From the NCBI GenBank assembly GCA_014218215.1, contig CP043652.1, positions 3,472,001 to 3,536,000 on the forward strand: 64,000 bases of DNA, given 5' to 3'. Made by a program: the position numbers and the translations under genes. This document shows, piece by piece, positions 1 through 7,613 of this stretch (its first letter is position 1; each line of letters opens with the position of its first letter). This stretch comes from Geodermatophilaceae bacterium NBWT11. Its GTDB lineage: Bacteria > Actinomycetota > Actinomycetes > Mycobacteriales > Geodermatophilaceae. The notes beneath the pieces are model-generated. The model was not told the DNA's origin. It saw only the letters and a list, made by a program, of their open reading frames with translations, and made no database searches.

Positions 1-220
1 CGAGGTCCAGCTCGTCGGCGATGGTCGTCGTCCGGACCATCGTGTGGTCGCAGTTGCAGGTGTTGACCCGGGCGCCGTCCAGCGCGTCGACGGTCGCCGC
101 GCAGCCGCCGGTCTCGGAACCGGCCTCCAGCACGGTGACCGCCAGCCCGGCCCGGGCCAGGTACGCCGCGCAGACCAGCCCGTTGTGACCGCCGCCGACC
201 ACCACCACCACCGTCGTCAT
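1..220 (-). CDS. FAD-dependent oxidoreductase, phytoene-desaturase-like (N-terminal fragment)
   Basis: The reverse complement of bases 218-220 is an ATG, and the frame stays open to the window edge, giving about 73 residues of the N terminus. It begins with a run of valines and a dinucleotide-binding GGGHNGLVCAAYLARAG motif followed by LEAGSETGG, the beta-alpha-beta FAD-binding fold of phytoene-dehydrogenase-like NAD(P)/FAD oxidoreductases. The rest lies outside the window, so substrate and class cannot be settled. It sits downstream of the amidohydrolase on the same strand, 123 nt away, and may belong to the same catabolic locus. Confidence 0.75.
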   Translation of the reverse strand, partial: MTTVVVVVGGGHNGLVCAAYLARAGLAVTVLEAGSETGGCAATVDALDGARVNTCNCDHTMVRTTTIADELDL

Positions 221-285
221 GACCGCACTGTCGCCCGCGACCGTGACGGAGGCGTTACGGCCGACGCTCGTCCTCCGCCACCACC

Positions 286-325
286 GTGCGTCCTCCTCCA
301 CCGACGTCGGTGGAGGAGGACGCAC
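286..325. terminator. 40-nt perfect palindrome (20-bp arms, no loop)
   Basis: Positions 286-305 and 306-325 are exact inverted complements with no spacer. The element lies 18 nt past the stop codon of the minus-strand amidohydrolase and 65 nt before the start of the oxidoreductase. A terminator for the amidohydrolase transcript is the simplest reading. No T-tract follows, as is common in high-GC actinobacteria. Confidence 0.55.
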
Positions 326-343
326 GATGGTCGTCGGAGCTGA

Positions 344-1642
344 TCAACGCCGGCGGGCGGTGAGCAGGGTGGTGAGCTCGCGGACGACGTCGGACTCGTC
401 GCGGGCGACCAGCCGGCCGTCCCGGACCACCACCCGGCCACCCACCACCACGTGCCTGGGCCGTCGGCCGGGGGAGGCCCACAGCAGTCCGGCGACGGGG
501 TCGGCCACCCCGGCATCGGCGACCCCGGTCACGTCCCAGCAGACGAGGTCGGCCCGGGCGCCCACCTCGAGGCGGCCCAGGTCGGGTCGGCCCAGCCCGT
601 CGGCCGAGCCGCTGGTGGCCCAGCCCAGGACCTCGCGGGCGCTCACCGGCCGGCCGACCAGCGGGGCGACCTGCATCGCCAACCGGGCGTCGGCGAGCAG
701 GTGCCCGGCGTCGTTGGACCCGCCGCCGCTGGTGCCCAGCCCGACCGTCACTCCGGCGTCGGCCAGCGCGGCGACCGGGGCGATGCCCCAGCCCATCGGC
801 AGGTCGCAGCCGGGCGCGTGGGTGGCGGTGACGCCCGTCGCGGCCAGCCGGGCGACCTCGGCGTCGGTGACCTCGCACAGGTGGGCCAGCGTGACGTCGG
901 GGGCCAGCCAGCCCCACTCGTCCAGCAGCTGCAGGGGCCGCCGGCCGTACCGCTCGACCGCGATCGCCACGTCGACCTGCTCGTTCGCCTGGGTGCGCCG
1001 GCGCAGCCCGCGAGCGGCAGCGACCTCGGCCATCAGCCGGAAGGTCTCGGGGGAGTCCGAGTGCACGCCGGCCGGGCCCACGGCGACCTGGACGACGCCG
1101 TCCTCGGTCACGCCGTCGCCCCCGACCCCGGAGTGCGGCACCAGGGCCGCGGCGATCGCGTCGGCCGAGGCGGCGGCGGTCTCGGCGTCGTCCCGTGCGC
1201 TGCCGCGGACGAACGCCACCCGGGCGCCGAGCTCACGGGCCGCCGTCGCGGTGGCCGAGGCGATGCCCACCCCGCCGTCGGTGAGCGTGGGCCAGGTCAG
1301 GTGGTGGTCGGCGACCGTGGTCACCCCGCACAGGAGGGCCTCGGCGAGCCCGGCCGACGCGGCGGCGTGCGCCAGCTCGGCGTCCACCCCGACCGCGGCG
1401 TAGGCCGCCGCCATCGTCGGCAGCCACTGCGCCATCGGCACACCCCGGGTGGCCGGCAGCGTGCGGAAGGCGGTCTGCAGCAGGTGGTGGTGGGCGTTGA
1501 CCAGACCCGGGGTGACGACGCAGCCGGTCGCGTCGAGCACCTCGCCCCCGGACGTCGCCCCGAACCGGCCGTCGTCCCCGCAGGTGAGGTCCCCGGTCCC
1601 GTCCTGCCCCAGCACGGCCACGGCTCCTCGCACGGTCAGCAT
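344..1642 (-). CDS. 8-oxoguanine-deaminase-like amidohydrolase
   Basis: A 432-residue amidohydrolase-superfamily protein of the cytosine/8-oxoguanine/atrazine deaminase branch. The HxH-type motif is PGLVNAHHH (His51-53). Late motifs include AHLCEVTD, THAPGCDLPMGWG and LGTSGGGSNDAGH, which resemble 8-oxoguanine deaminase relatives. Relatives usually carry an HTHLxE segment supplying a metal-binding His; here the aligned stretch reads RTQANEQ, with Gln218 where His is expected, so metal binding or activity may be altered. It is divergent from the creatininase operon across a 92-nt gap. Hydrolytic deamination of an aromatic N-heterocycle is the family expectation; the actual substrate is not shown by the sequence. 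Confidence 0.8.
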   Translation of the reverse strand: MLTVRGAVAVLGQDGTGDLTCGDDGRFGATSGGEVLDATGCVVTPGLVNAHHHLLQTAFRTLPATRGVPMAQWLPTMAAAYAAVGVDAELAHAAASAGLAEALLCGVTTVADHHLTWPTLTDGGVGIASATATAARELGARVAFVRGSARDDAETAAASADAIAAALVPHSGVGGDGVTEDGVVQVAVGPAGVHSDSPETFRLMAEVAAARGLRRRTQANEQVDVAIAVERYGRRPLQLLDEWGWLAPDVTLAHLCEVTDAEVARLAATGVTATHAPGCDLPMGWGIAPVAALADAGVTVGLGTSGGGSNDAGHLLADARLAMQVAPLVGRPVSAREVLGWATSGSADGLGRPDLGRLEVGARADLVCWDVTGVADAGVADPVAGLLWASPGRRPRHVVVGGRVVVRDGRLVARDESDVVRELTTLLTARRR

Positions 1643-1721
1643 GCGGCGACCCTGGCAGCCCCGTGTTCCGCCCAGGTGACAGCTGGAACGCCGCCGTCAC
1701 CGGCGCGCAACGACCCGCCCC

Positions 1722-1727
1722 TAGCGT
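1722..1727 (+). promoter_or_regulatory. Candidate -10 hexamer TAGCGT, leaderless creatininase start
   Basis: TAGCGT ends 7 nt before the GTG at 1735, the spacing expected when transcription begins at the start codon. It is a TAnnnT-type actinobacterial -10 element. No Shine-Dalgarno sequence is visible in the gap. Confidence 0.45.
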
Positions 1728-1734
1728 CCGCCGG

Positions 1735-2514
1735 GTGACCGTCCGACTGCTCACCGAGCTCTCCGCCCCCGCCATCGCCGACGCGCTCGGCCCGGACTCG
1801 GTGCTCGTGCTGCCGACCGGTGCCATCGAGCAGCACGGCCCGCACCTGCCGGTCGCGACCGACCTCATCACCGCGCAGAGCATGGCCGAGCTGGCCGTCG
1901 CGGAGTTCGGCGAGGAGCTCGACCTGTGGCTGCTGCCGCCGCTGGCCTACACCAAGAGCAACGAGCACCACTGGAGCTGCGGCACGTTCTGGCTCTCCGC
2001 GCAGACCATGCTCAGCGTGCTGCACGACCTCGGCTCGTCGATGACCAAGACCCCGGCCCGCCGGTTGGCCTTCCTCAACGGGCACGGCGGCAACTCCGCG
2101 CTGCTGCAGGTGGCCGCCCGCGACCTGCGGATCGCGTACGGCCTGCGCACCTTCACGCTGCACCCCTCGCTGCCGGCCGACCATGGCGGGAAGAGCCCGG
2201 AGAGCGAGCTGGGCCTGGGCATCCACGGCGGCCACGAGGAGACCTCGCTGATGCTGCACCTGCGCCCCGAGCTGGTGGACATGGAGAAGGCGCAGCGCTG
2301 GGTGCCCGAGCAGCTGACCGAGTACCGGCACGTGCGCTTCGGCGGGTCGGTGAGCTTCGGCTGGACGTCGGACGACTTCGGCCCCGACGGCGTGATCGGC
2401 GACGCGAGCACCGCCACCGCCGAGCACGGCAAGGAGAAGACCGAGGCGATGCTGGCCTACCTGGGGGAGGCGTTCGCCGAGGTCGCCGCCTTCGACCCCG
2501 GCCCGCGGTCGTGA
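1735..2514 (+). CDS. Creatininase-family metal-dependent amidohydrolase
   Basis: 259 residues from the GTG at 1735; upstream in-frame sequence does not look conserved. Creatininase metal-ligand motifs are visible: GAIEQHGPHLP near the N terminus, NGHGGN in the middle and HGGHEETS later. The family uses paired divalent metals to hydrolyse cyclic or small amides (creatinine, some formamides), and MftE also belongs to it. No mycofactocin genes are nearby, so an MftE role is unlikely. It is the first gene of a plus-strand operon and overlaps the next start by 4 nt (GTGA). Confidence 0.85.
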   Translation: MTVRLLTELSAPAIADALGPDSVLVLPTGAIEQHGPHLPVATDLITAQSMAELAVAEFGEELDLWLLPPLAYTKSNEHHWSCGTFWLSAQTMLSVLHDLGSSMTKTPARRLAFLNGHGGNSALLQVAARDLRIAYGLRTFTLHPSLPADHGGKSPESELGLGIHGGHEETSLMLHLRPELVDMEKAQRWVPEQLTEYRHVRFGGSVSFGWTSDDFGPDGVIGDASTATAEHGKEKTEAMLAYLGEAFAEVAAFDPGPRS

Positions 2515-3266
2515 GGCTCGCCGGCAAGCGGGTCGTCGTCACCGGCGGGGCCCGGGGGATCGGGGCGGCGATGGTCCGCACGTTCGCCGCCGAGGGTGCC
2601 GTCGTGGCGATCGTGGACCGGCTGGCCGACGAGGCAGGGAAGCTGGCCGCCGAGGTGGGCGGGCACGCCGTGGAGGTCGACCTGGCCGACGTCGCAGCGA
2701 CCCGGACGGCGACGACGACGGCGATCGACGCCCTGGGCGGGGTCGACGTGCTGGTCAACAACGCCGGCATCCTGCGCTTCGCCTCGTTGCTGGACCTCGA
2801 GCCGCACGAGTGGGACGAGGTCTTCGCCGTCAACGTGCGGGCGATGCTGGTGACCACCCAGGTCGCCGTCACCGCGATGGTGGCCGAGCGGGCCCCGGCG
2901 CACCCCGGCGACGTCGTCGGCAAGATCGTCAACACCGCGTCCATGGGCGGCAAGGCCGGCGGCGCGGGGCAGGCGCACTACGCGGCGTCCAAGGCCGCCG
3001 TCATCGGCCTCACCCGGGCCACCGCCGAGGAGCTCGGCCCGTTGGGCATCACCGCCACCTGCCTGTGCCCGGGCTACGTGCTCACCGAGATGGGCGCCGG
3101 CACCCGGACGCCTGCGGACGTCGCCCGCTGGTCGACGAGGTCGCCGTTGGGCCGGCTCGGCGAGCCCGAGGACGTCGCCCGGGTGGCGCTGTTCCTGGCG
3201 TCGTCGGACTCGGACTACCTGACCGGGGACGCGCTCAACGTGGCCGGCGGGATGATCACGCATTGA
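2511..3266 (+). CDS. Short-chain dehydrogenase/reductase
   Basis: 251 residues from a GTG overlapping the creatininase stop. Classical SDR features: cofactor motif TGGARGIGAA, NNAG (VLVNNAGI), catalytic Ser in NTASMGG, YAASK with Tyr and Lys, and a C-terminal DYLTGDALNVAGG dimer motif. An Asp in the VDRLADEAG segment after beta-2 suggests NAD(H) over NADP(H). It likely oxidises or reduces an alcohol/ketone intermediate in the local pathway; substrate unknown. It overlaps the following gene (TTGA). Confidence 0.9.
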   Translation: MRLAGKRVVVTGGARGIGAAMVRTFAAEGAVVAIVDRLADEAGKLAAEVGGHAVEVDLADVAATRTATTTAIDALGGVDVLVNNAGILRFASLLDLEPHEWDEVFAVNVRAMLVTTQVAVTAMVAERAPAHPGDVVGKIVNTASMGGKAGGAGQAHYAASKAAVIGLTRATAEELGPLGITATCLCPGYVLTEMGAGTRTPADVARWSTRSPLGRLGEPEDVARVALFLASSDSDYLTGDALNVAGGMITH

Positions 3267-4003
3267 GCCGCAACGCCTGGGGGTTGAGCCCCGACGCCGT
3301 CGACCTGCGGCGCCCGGTCGTGGAGTCCCGGCCGGTCGAGGTGGCCGCGCTGCCCCAACGGCTGACGCTGGACCTGGCCCGCACCGCGCTGGTGGCGGTC
3401 GACCTGCAGAACGACTTCTGCCACCCCGACGGCTGGCTGGCCTCGATCGGCGTCGACGTCTCCGGAGCTGCCGGACCCGTCGCCGCCCTGACTGCTGCGC
3501 TGCCCCCGCTGCGTTCGGCCGGCGTCCCGGTCGTGTGGCTGAACTGGGGCAACCGGCCCGACCGGGCCAACCTGCCGCCGGGCGTGCGGCACGTCTACGA
3601 CCCCGACGGCGCCTCGACCGGCATCGGTGACCCGCTGCCCGGCGGCTCGCACGTGCTGGAGCTGGGGTCCTGGTCGGCCGGGCTGGTGGACGAGCTGGTG
3701 CCCGAGCCCGGTGACCTGCACGTGGCGAAGTACCGGATGAGCGGGTTCCCCGACACCCCGCTGGACTCGGTGCTCCGCAACCTGCGCGTGGACACCCTGC
3801 TGTTCGCCGGCGTCAACGTCGACCAGTGCGTGCTGGCCACGCTGATGGACGCCGCCAACCTGGGCTACGACGTCGTCCTCGTGGAGGACCTCTGCGGCAC
3901 GACGTCCCCCGACTTCTGCACCGCCGCGACGCTCTACAACGTGCGGCAGTGCTTCGGCTTCACCACCACCTCGGCCGAGCTGCTCGCCGGCCTGCACCCG
4001 TAG
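3263..4003 (+). CDS. Isochorismatase-family cysteine hydrolase
   Basis: 246 residues from a TTG at 3263 that overlaps the SDR stop; no better start keeps the N-terminal sequence. The catalytic triad of the family is present: Asp47 (VAVDLQND), Lys156 (HVAKYRMS) and Cys189 (GVNVDQCVLAT). Relatives hydrolyse N-carbamoyl compounds, biuret, ureidoacrylate, nicotinamide or isochorismate. The neighbouring creatininase and AtzH-amidase favour a ureide/biuret-type amide substrate over isochorismate; that is inference from context. Confidence 0.85.
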   Translation: MSRNAWGLSPDAVDLRRPVVESRPVEVAALPQRLTLDLARTALVAVDLQNDFCHPDGWLASIGVDVSGAAGPVAALTAALPPLRSAGVPVVWLNWGNRPDRANLPPGVRHVYDPDGASTGIGDPLPGGSHVLELGSWSAGLVDELVPEPGDLHVAKYRMSGFPDTPLDSVLRNLRVDTLLFAGVNVDQCVLATLMDAANLGYDVVLVEDLCGTTSPDFCTAATLYNVRQCFGFTTTSAELLAGLHP

Positions 4004-4011
4004 GAGATCCC

Positions 4012-4449
4012 GTGGCCATCGCCCCCGTCGTCAGGTCCCTCGCGGACATCACCCCGCACTACATCGGCGACAACCGCACCGTCCGGCTGGCCGTGCTGTC
4101 CGGTCCGGCCGACGGGTCGGGCACGACCGTCGTCCTGGAGATCTGGGAGCCCGGCGGCTCCCAGCCGGACAACTCGCACGAGGAGTCGACCGAGACCTTC
4201 GTCGTGCTGCGCGGGACGGCGCGGGCGCACAGCGACGAGCACGTCGCCGACCTCGGCCCCGGTGACGTGATCGTGCTGCCGGCCACCTCGGTGCACCACA
4301 TCGTGAACACCTCGGCCACCGAGCGGCTGTACACGATCACCGTGATGGAGAACGACGGCGGTTTCGCCGACCTGATCTTGACCGGCCCGCAGGCCTCCCT
4401 GGACGCCGCGGACGCCGCGGTGCTGGGCGCCGTCCTGACCGCGGCGTGA
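4012..4449 (+). CDS. Cupin-domain protein
   Basis: 145 residues from the GTG at 4012, with an AGGAG Shine-Dalgarno sequence at 4002-4006. A single small beta-barrel cupin: the first motif region is PDNSHEESTETFVVLRG and the second is GDVIVLPATSVHHIVN. His and Glu metal-ligand candidates are retained in both. It may be an enzyme (isomerase or dioxygenase-like) or a metabolite-binding accessory protein; the sequence does not decide. Its stop overlaps the start of the amidase gene. Confidence 0.8.
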   Translation: MAIAPVVRSLADITPHYIGDNRTVRLAVLSGPADGSGTTVVLEIWEPGGSQPDNSHEESTETFVVLRGTARAHSDEHVADLGPGDVIVLPATSVHHIVNTSATERLYTITVMENDGGFADLILTGPQASLDAADAAVLGAVLTAA

Positions 4450-6017
4450 GCGTCCCGGACGAGGTGCGGGCCGCGGTCGCCCGGTACGAGACCGCGCTGG
4501 GGGCCAACGACCTGCCCGAGCTCGACGCGCTGTTCGCCCCCGGGGACGACACGCTGCGCGCCGACGCCGGGGGAGTGCTGGTCTCGCACGCCACGATCAG
4601 CGACTACCGACGCGGTCGGGGTGGTGCCCCGGCGCGTACGGTGACCGCCCTGCACGTGGTCGAGCACACCGCCGACCTGGCGACGGCGGTCGCCGAGACG
4701 CTGCGCCCGGACGGCACCCGGGGCCTGCAGACCCAGGTGTGGGAGCGGGGTGCGGCGGGCTGGCAGGTGCGGGTGGCGCACGTCAGCTCCGGCCCGACGC
4801 CCTCTGCCCGGACGGCGGCCGACGCCTCGTCCGAGCGGGCCGACCCGGCGACGTGGCGGGTGGTCGGATCGCCGCTGGTGGCTCCGACGTCGGCCGGTCC
4901 GCTGGACGGGGTCTCGGTCGCGGTGAAGGACCTGCTGGACGTCGCCGGGCACCCGGTCGGCGCGGGCAACCCGGTGCGGCTGGCCCAGGCCGTGCCGGCG
5001 GCTGGACACGCCCCGGTGCTGGCCGACCTGCTCGCCGCCGGCGCGCACGTGCGGGGCATCGCGCGCACCGACGAGCTGGCCTACAGCCTGTCGGGGACGA
5101 ACGTGCACCACGGCAGCCCGAGGAACCCCTGGGGTGCGGGGCTGGTGGTCGGGGGCTCCACCAACGGCCCGGCGTCGGCCGTCGCGCGCGGGCAGGCGGA
5201 CCTGGGGTTGGGCACGGACACGGCGGGGTCGATCCGGGTGCCGGCGTCCTACTGCGGGCTGCACGGGCTGCGGCCCACGCACGGGTCGCTGCCGCTGGAC
5301 GGGGTGCTGCAGTTGGCTCCCGGGTTCGACACCGTGGGCTGGCTGACCCGCGACGCCGGCCTGCTGCACGAGGTGGCGTCGGTCCTGCTGCCCGGTGCCG
5401 CGCCGATCACCTCGCTGGTGCTGGCCACCGACCTGCTGGCCCTGGCCGACGCGGCGGTGGGGTCGGCACTGACGTCGGCGGCGGCCGAGCTGGCCGCCGC
5501 CTCGGGGCTGCCGGTGCGCAGTGCGCAGCTGGTGACGCAGGAGGAGCACGAGCGGTGGTTCACCGCGTTCCGGACCGTGCAGGGCGCCCAGGCGTGGGCG
5601 GCGCACGGGGCGTGGATCGAGGCGAACCCGGGCGTGCTGGGGCCCGGGATCGCGCAGCGCTTCGCCGACGGGTCCGCGGCCGGGCCGGACGCGGTCGCCG
5701 AGGCGGAGGTGGTGCTCGCCGAGGGCCGCGCCGCGCTGCGTGCCCGGGTGGGGGAGGGCGTCGCGGTGCTTCTGCCGGCGGCCAGCTCGACCGCGCCCCC
5801 GGTGTCGGTGCCGGCGGAGCGGAAGGCGGTCTACCGGGCGGCCACGTTGCGGCTGACCTGCCTGGCCGGGGTGGCCGGACTGCCGTCGGCGGTCGCGCCG
5901 GCCGCGCTCGTGGACGGACTGCCGGTGGGGCTGGCGCTGCTGGGCGCTGCGGGCAGCGACACGGGCCTCACCGCGGTGCTGGCCTCCTGGGACCGGCGCC
6001 TCGCGCCACCGTCCTGA
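4446..6017 (+). CDS. AtzH-like domain fused to amidase-signature hydrolase
   Basis: 523 residues from the GTG at 4446 overlapping the cupin stop. Residues 1 to about 120 form a small SnoaL/NTF2-like domain of the AtzH (DUF3225) type. Residues about 135-523 are an amidase-signature domain with apparent triad Lys161 (VAVKDLLD), Ser238 (GGSTNG) and Ser262 (GTDTAGSIR). In cyanuric acid degradation AtzH and the amidase AtzE act on carboxylated biuret/urea intermediates as separate proteins; here the two modules are one chain. The protein probably deaminates an unstable N-carboxy or ureide intermediate made by upstream enzymes, but the substrate is inferred only. It ends 4 nt before the left 45-bp repeat. 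Confidence 0.8.
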   Translation: MSVPDEVRAAVARYETALGANDLPELDALFAPGDDTLRADAGGVLVSHATISDYRRGRGGAPARTVTALHVVEHTADLATAVAETLRPDGTRGLQTQVWERGAAGWQVRVAHVSSGPTPSARTAADASSERADPATWRVVGSPLVAPTSAGPLDGVSVAVKDLLDVAGHPVGAGNPVRLAQAVPAAGHAPVLADLLAAGAHVRGIARTDELAYSLSGTNVHHGSPRNPWGAGLVVGGSTNGPASAVARGQADLGLGTDTAGSIRVPASYCGLHGLRPTHGSLPLDGVLQLAPGFDTVGWLTRDAGLLHEVASVLLPGAAPITSLVLATDLLALADAAVGSALTSAAAELAAASGLPVRSAQLVTQEEHERWFTAFRTVQGAQAWAAHGAWIEANPGVLGPGIAQRFADGSAAGPDAVAEAEVVLAEGRAALRARVGEGVAVLLPAASSTAPPVSVPAERKAVYRAATLRLTCLAGVAGLPSAVAPAALVDGLPVGLALLGAAGSDTGLTAVLASWDRRLAPPS

Positions 6018-6021
6018 CCTG

Positions 6022-6066
6022 CGTGGTGCGCCCGGCAGGAATCGAACCTGCGACCAAGGGATTAGA
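6022..6066. repeat. Left copy of 45-bp direct repeat (tRNA-Arg 3' duplication, att-like)
   Basis: Exactly identical to 6853-6897, which covers the 3' portion of the tRNA-Arg gene from the discriminator base to the anticodon loop. Identity stops abruptly at both ends, and the flank past 6066 does not resemble the tRNA 5' half. This is the signature of an integrase attachment site left at the distal end of an element inserted into a tRNA 3' end. Confidence 0.85.
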
Positions 6067-6216
6067 GGTCCCAACCGTGCGGCCCGCCGACCTGCGGTCG
6101 CGTGTCCACGGTCCACTGACCTGCGGATTGTCCGACGGGCAACGCTGGCCCACGTTGGTCGTTGTGGGCAGTTTTGCGGCCAAGCTGCGGCGGGGTCCTC
6201 ATGGCAGCCTGAGCCG

Positions 6217-6735
6217 GTGGACCTGCAGACCCTGCTCAGCTTGGCGACGGCGTTCGGTCTCGGTGGCGCCGTCACGTCGGTTGTGTCCGGGGCTGGTGAC
6301 CGACGCAAGGCCAGGGCCGACGTCCGCCGATCGCTACTGGTGGTCGAGCGGTTGCGCTGGCTCACCGAGGACGACGATGTCTGGCGGGCGGCCGTTCGTG
6401 AGCTGATCGCCACCTGCCTCACCGCGCGGGTTCCGCGGGGGATGACTGACCGGTACGTGCAGGCGGTGCGAGCATCCCGGGCCATCGTCAGGGACGATGC
6501 CGACCAAGGGCGGAAGGCTCAGATGGGCCTCGAACTCAGCGACTACATCGAGGCCGTGGGTGTCTTGATCGTTGACCACCTGTGGCACCCCTGGCGTACC
6601 CGGGTGCAGCGGCGGGGGCGCCTGCGCAGGCTAGACGCAGAGAAGGCCAGGCTTGTGGCAGATGGCGCCAATGCCGTGCGGGTGGCGGACGGGCACAGGG
6701 GCGCCTACCTCGCTAACCGGTACTGGGATCAGTGA
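6217..6735 (+). CDS. Hypothetical protein within tRNA-Arg element
   Basis: 172 residues from a GTG. A short hydrophobic N terminus (about residues 4-23) is followed by a basic, mainly helical protein rich in Arg and Leu. I do not recognise the family; proteins of this type are common in actinobacterial integrative elements. Codon use is somewhat less GC3-biased than the neighbours, with more T-ending codons and TTG. Its stop overlaps the next small ORF by 4 nt (GTGA), arguing that both are real and translated together. Confidence 0.55.
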   Translation: MDLQTLLSLATAFGLGGAVTSVVSGAGDRRKARADVRRSLLVVERLRWLTEDDDVWRAAVRELIATCLTARVPRGMTDRYVQAVRASRAIVRDDADQGRKAQMGLELSDYIEAVGVLIVDHLWHPWRTRVQRRGRLRRLDAEKARLVADGANAVRVADGHRGAYLANRYWDQ

Positions 6736-6896
6736 GCGCTGAGCGACCGGACGACCTTGCCCAGCTGGCCGGGGTCGACGATGTACTCGTCTTCCCGGCC
6801 GGTCTGTTCGACGACGATCTCGACGGCCTGCTGGCCCGGATGGATGCGGTTTCGTGGTGCGCCCGGCAGGAATCGAACCTGCGACCAAGGGATTAG
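6732..6896 (+). pseudogene. Truncated small ORF running into the right att repeat
   Basis: 54 codons from a GTG that overlaps the preceding stop. The first about 41 residues look like ordinary acidic coding sequence. The last residues (CARQESNLRPRD) are read from the antisense of tRNA-Arg and end at a TAG inside the tRNA. The original C terminus was probably replaced when the element recombined at the tRNA. Confidence 0.4.
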
Positions 6897-6930
6897 AAGG
6901 CCCCTGCTCTATCCGCTGAGCTACGGGCGC
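6858..6930 (-). tRNA. tRNA-Arg (anticodon UCU)
   Basis: The reverse complement folds as a cloverleaf with acceptor GCGCCCG/CGGGCGC, D-arm GCTC/GAGC, anticodon loop CTTCTAA, T-arm GCAGG/CCTGC with TTCGAAT, and discriminator A. The CCA end is not encoded. The anticodon stem has a G-U pair at 27-43 and a C-U mismatch at 31-39. The 3' 40 nt are shared with the left repeat, so the gene served as an integration site while remaining whole. Confidence 0.92.
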
Positions 6931-7108
6931 TCGGCGGCGCCGATCATCCCATCCGCTCCTAGCCCGTCCCGGTGCGACGTGCTCGTCGCCGTCCACATCC
7001 GGGGTGGTCGTCCACAGAACGGTCCGGGCAGGCCGCCGGCGGGCCGGGTGGACCCAGGGTCGGGGGGAACCGGCGGCCGTCGCCGGCGACACCACCCGGA
7101 GGACCGCC

Positions 7109-7606
7109 ATGAGCCAGACCCAGATCACCGTCGTCGGCAACGTCGTCGACTCACCCGTCCGCCGCCGGGCTGGCACCGGTGAGGTCACGAAGTTCCGGAT
7201 GGCCGCGACCGACCGCTACTTCGACTCCGCCGCCGGCCAGTGGGTCGACGGCGACACCTTCTACGTCGACGTCGACGCCTGGAGCGCGCTGGGAGCGAGC
7301 GTGTCCTCGAGCGTCTTCAAGGGCGACCCGGTCGTGGTGACCGGGAAGATCGCCACCTCCGAGTACGAGGTCGACGGCGCCAAGCGCAGCCGCCCGGTGG
7401 TCCGGGCGTTCGCGGTCGGGCACGACCTGGGCCGCGGGAGCGCGGTGTTCAAGCGGACCCCGAAGGCCGCCGAGCAGCCCGCCAGCGGTCCCGAGGGCGG
7501 GGACACCGGTGAGGTCGACCCGACGGCCTACACGACGACCGAGGACGGGGAGTCGGTGGACACCCGCACCGGGGAGCTCGCCGACTCGGCCGCGGCCCCG
7601 TTCTGA
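7109..7606 (+). CDS. ssb: Single-stranded DNA-binding protein (secondary SSB)
   Basis: 165 residues from the ATG at 7109, preceded by GGAGG at 7098-7102. Residues about 1-115 are an SSB OB-fold (QITVVGNVVDSP, FRMAATDRYF, FYVDVDAWSALG, VVVTGKI). An acidic disordered tail ends in PF, like the protein-interaction tip of bacterial SSBs. It lies next to ettA instead of rpsF/rpsR, so it is the second actinobacterial paralogue (SsbB type, linked to recombination or natural transformation in relatives) and not the replicative SSB. Confidence 0.85.
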   Translation: MSQTQITVVGNVVDSPVRRRAGTGEVTKFRMAATDRYFDSAAGQWVDGDTFYVDVDAWSALGASVSSSVFKGDPVVVTGKIATSEYEVDGAKRSRPVVRAFAVGHDLGRGSAVFKRTPKAAEQPASGPEGGDTGEVDPTAYTTTEDGESVDTRTGELADSAAAPF

Positions 7607-7613
7607 GGCCGGT

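Larger units (their letters stand above)
6022..6897. mobile_element. Remnant of tRNA-Arg-integrated element
   Basis: About 0.83 kb separates the two att-like repeats. It holds one 172-residue hypothetical gene and a short ORF cut off by the right repeat, with no integrase or replication gene. The stretch 6067-6216 shows no gene or obvious signal. A reduced integrative element after internal deletion is the best explanation; the integrase may have been lost or may lie further left outside the window. Confidence 0.6.

Noticed and set aside
1735-2514. Mycofactocin creatininase MftE
   Set aside because: No mftA/B/C/D/F genes are nearby, and the neighbours are amide hydrolases.
6022-6066. A second tRNA-Arg gene
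   Set aside because: Only the 3' 40 nt and short flank match; no anticodon stem 5' strand, D-arm or acceptor 5' strand follows, so it is an att-type fragment.
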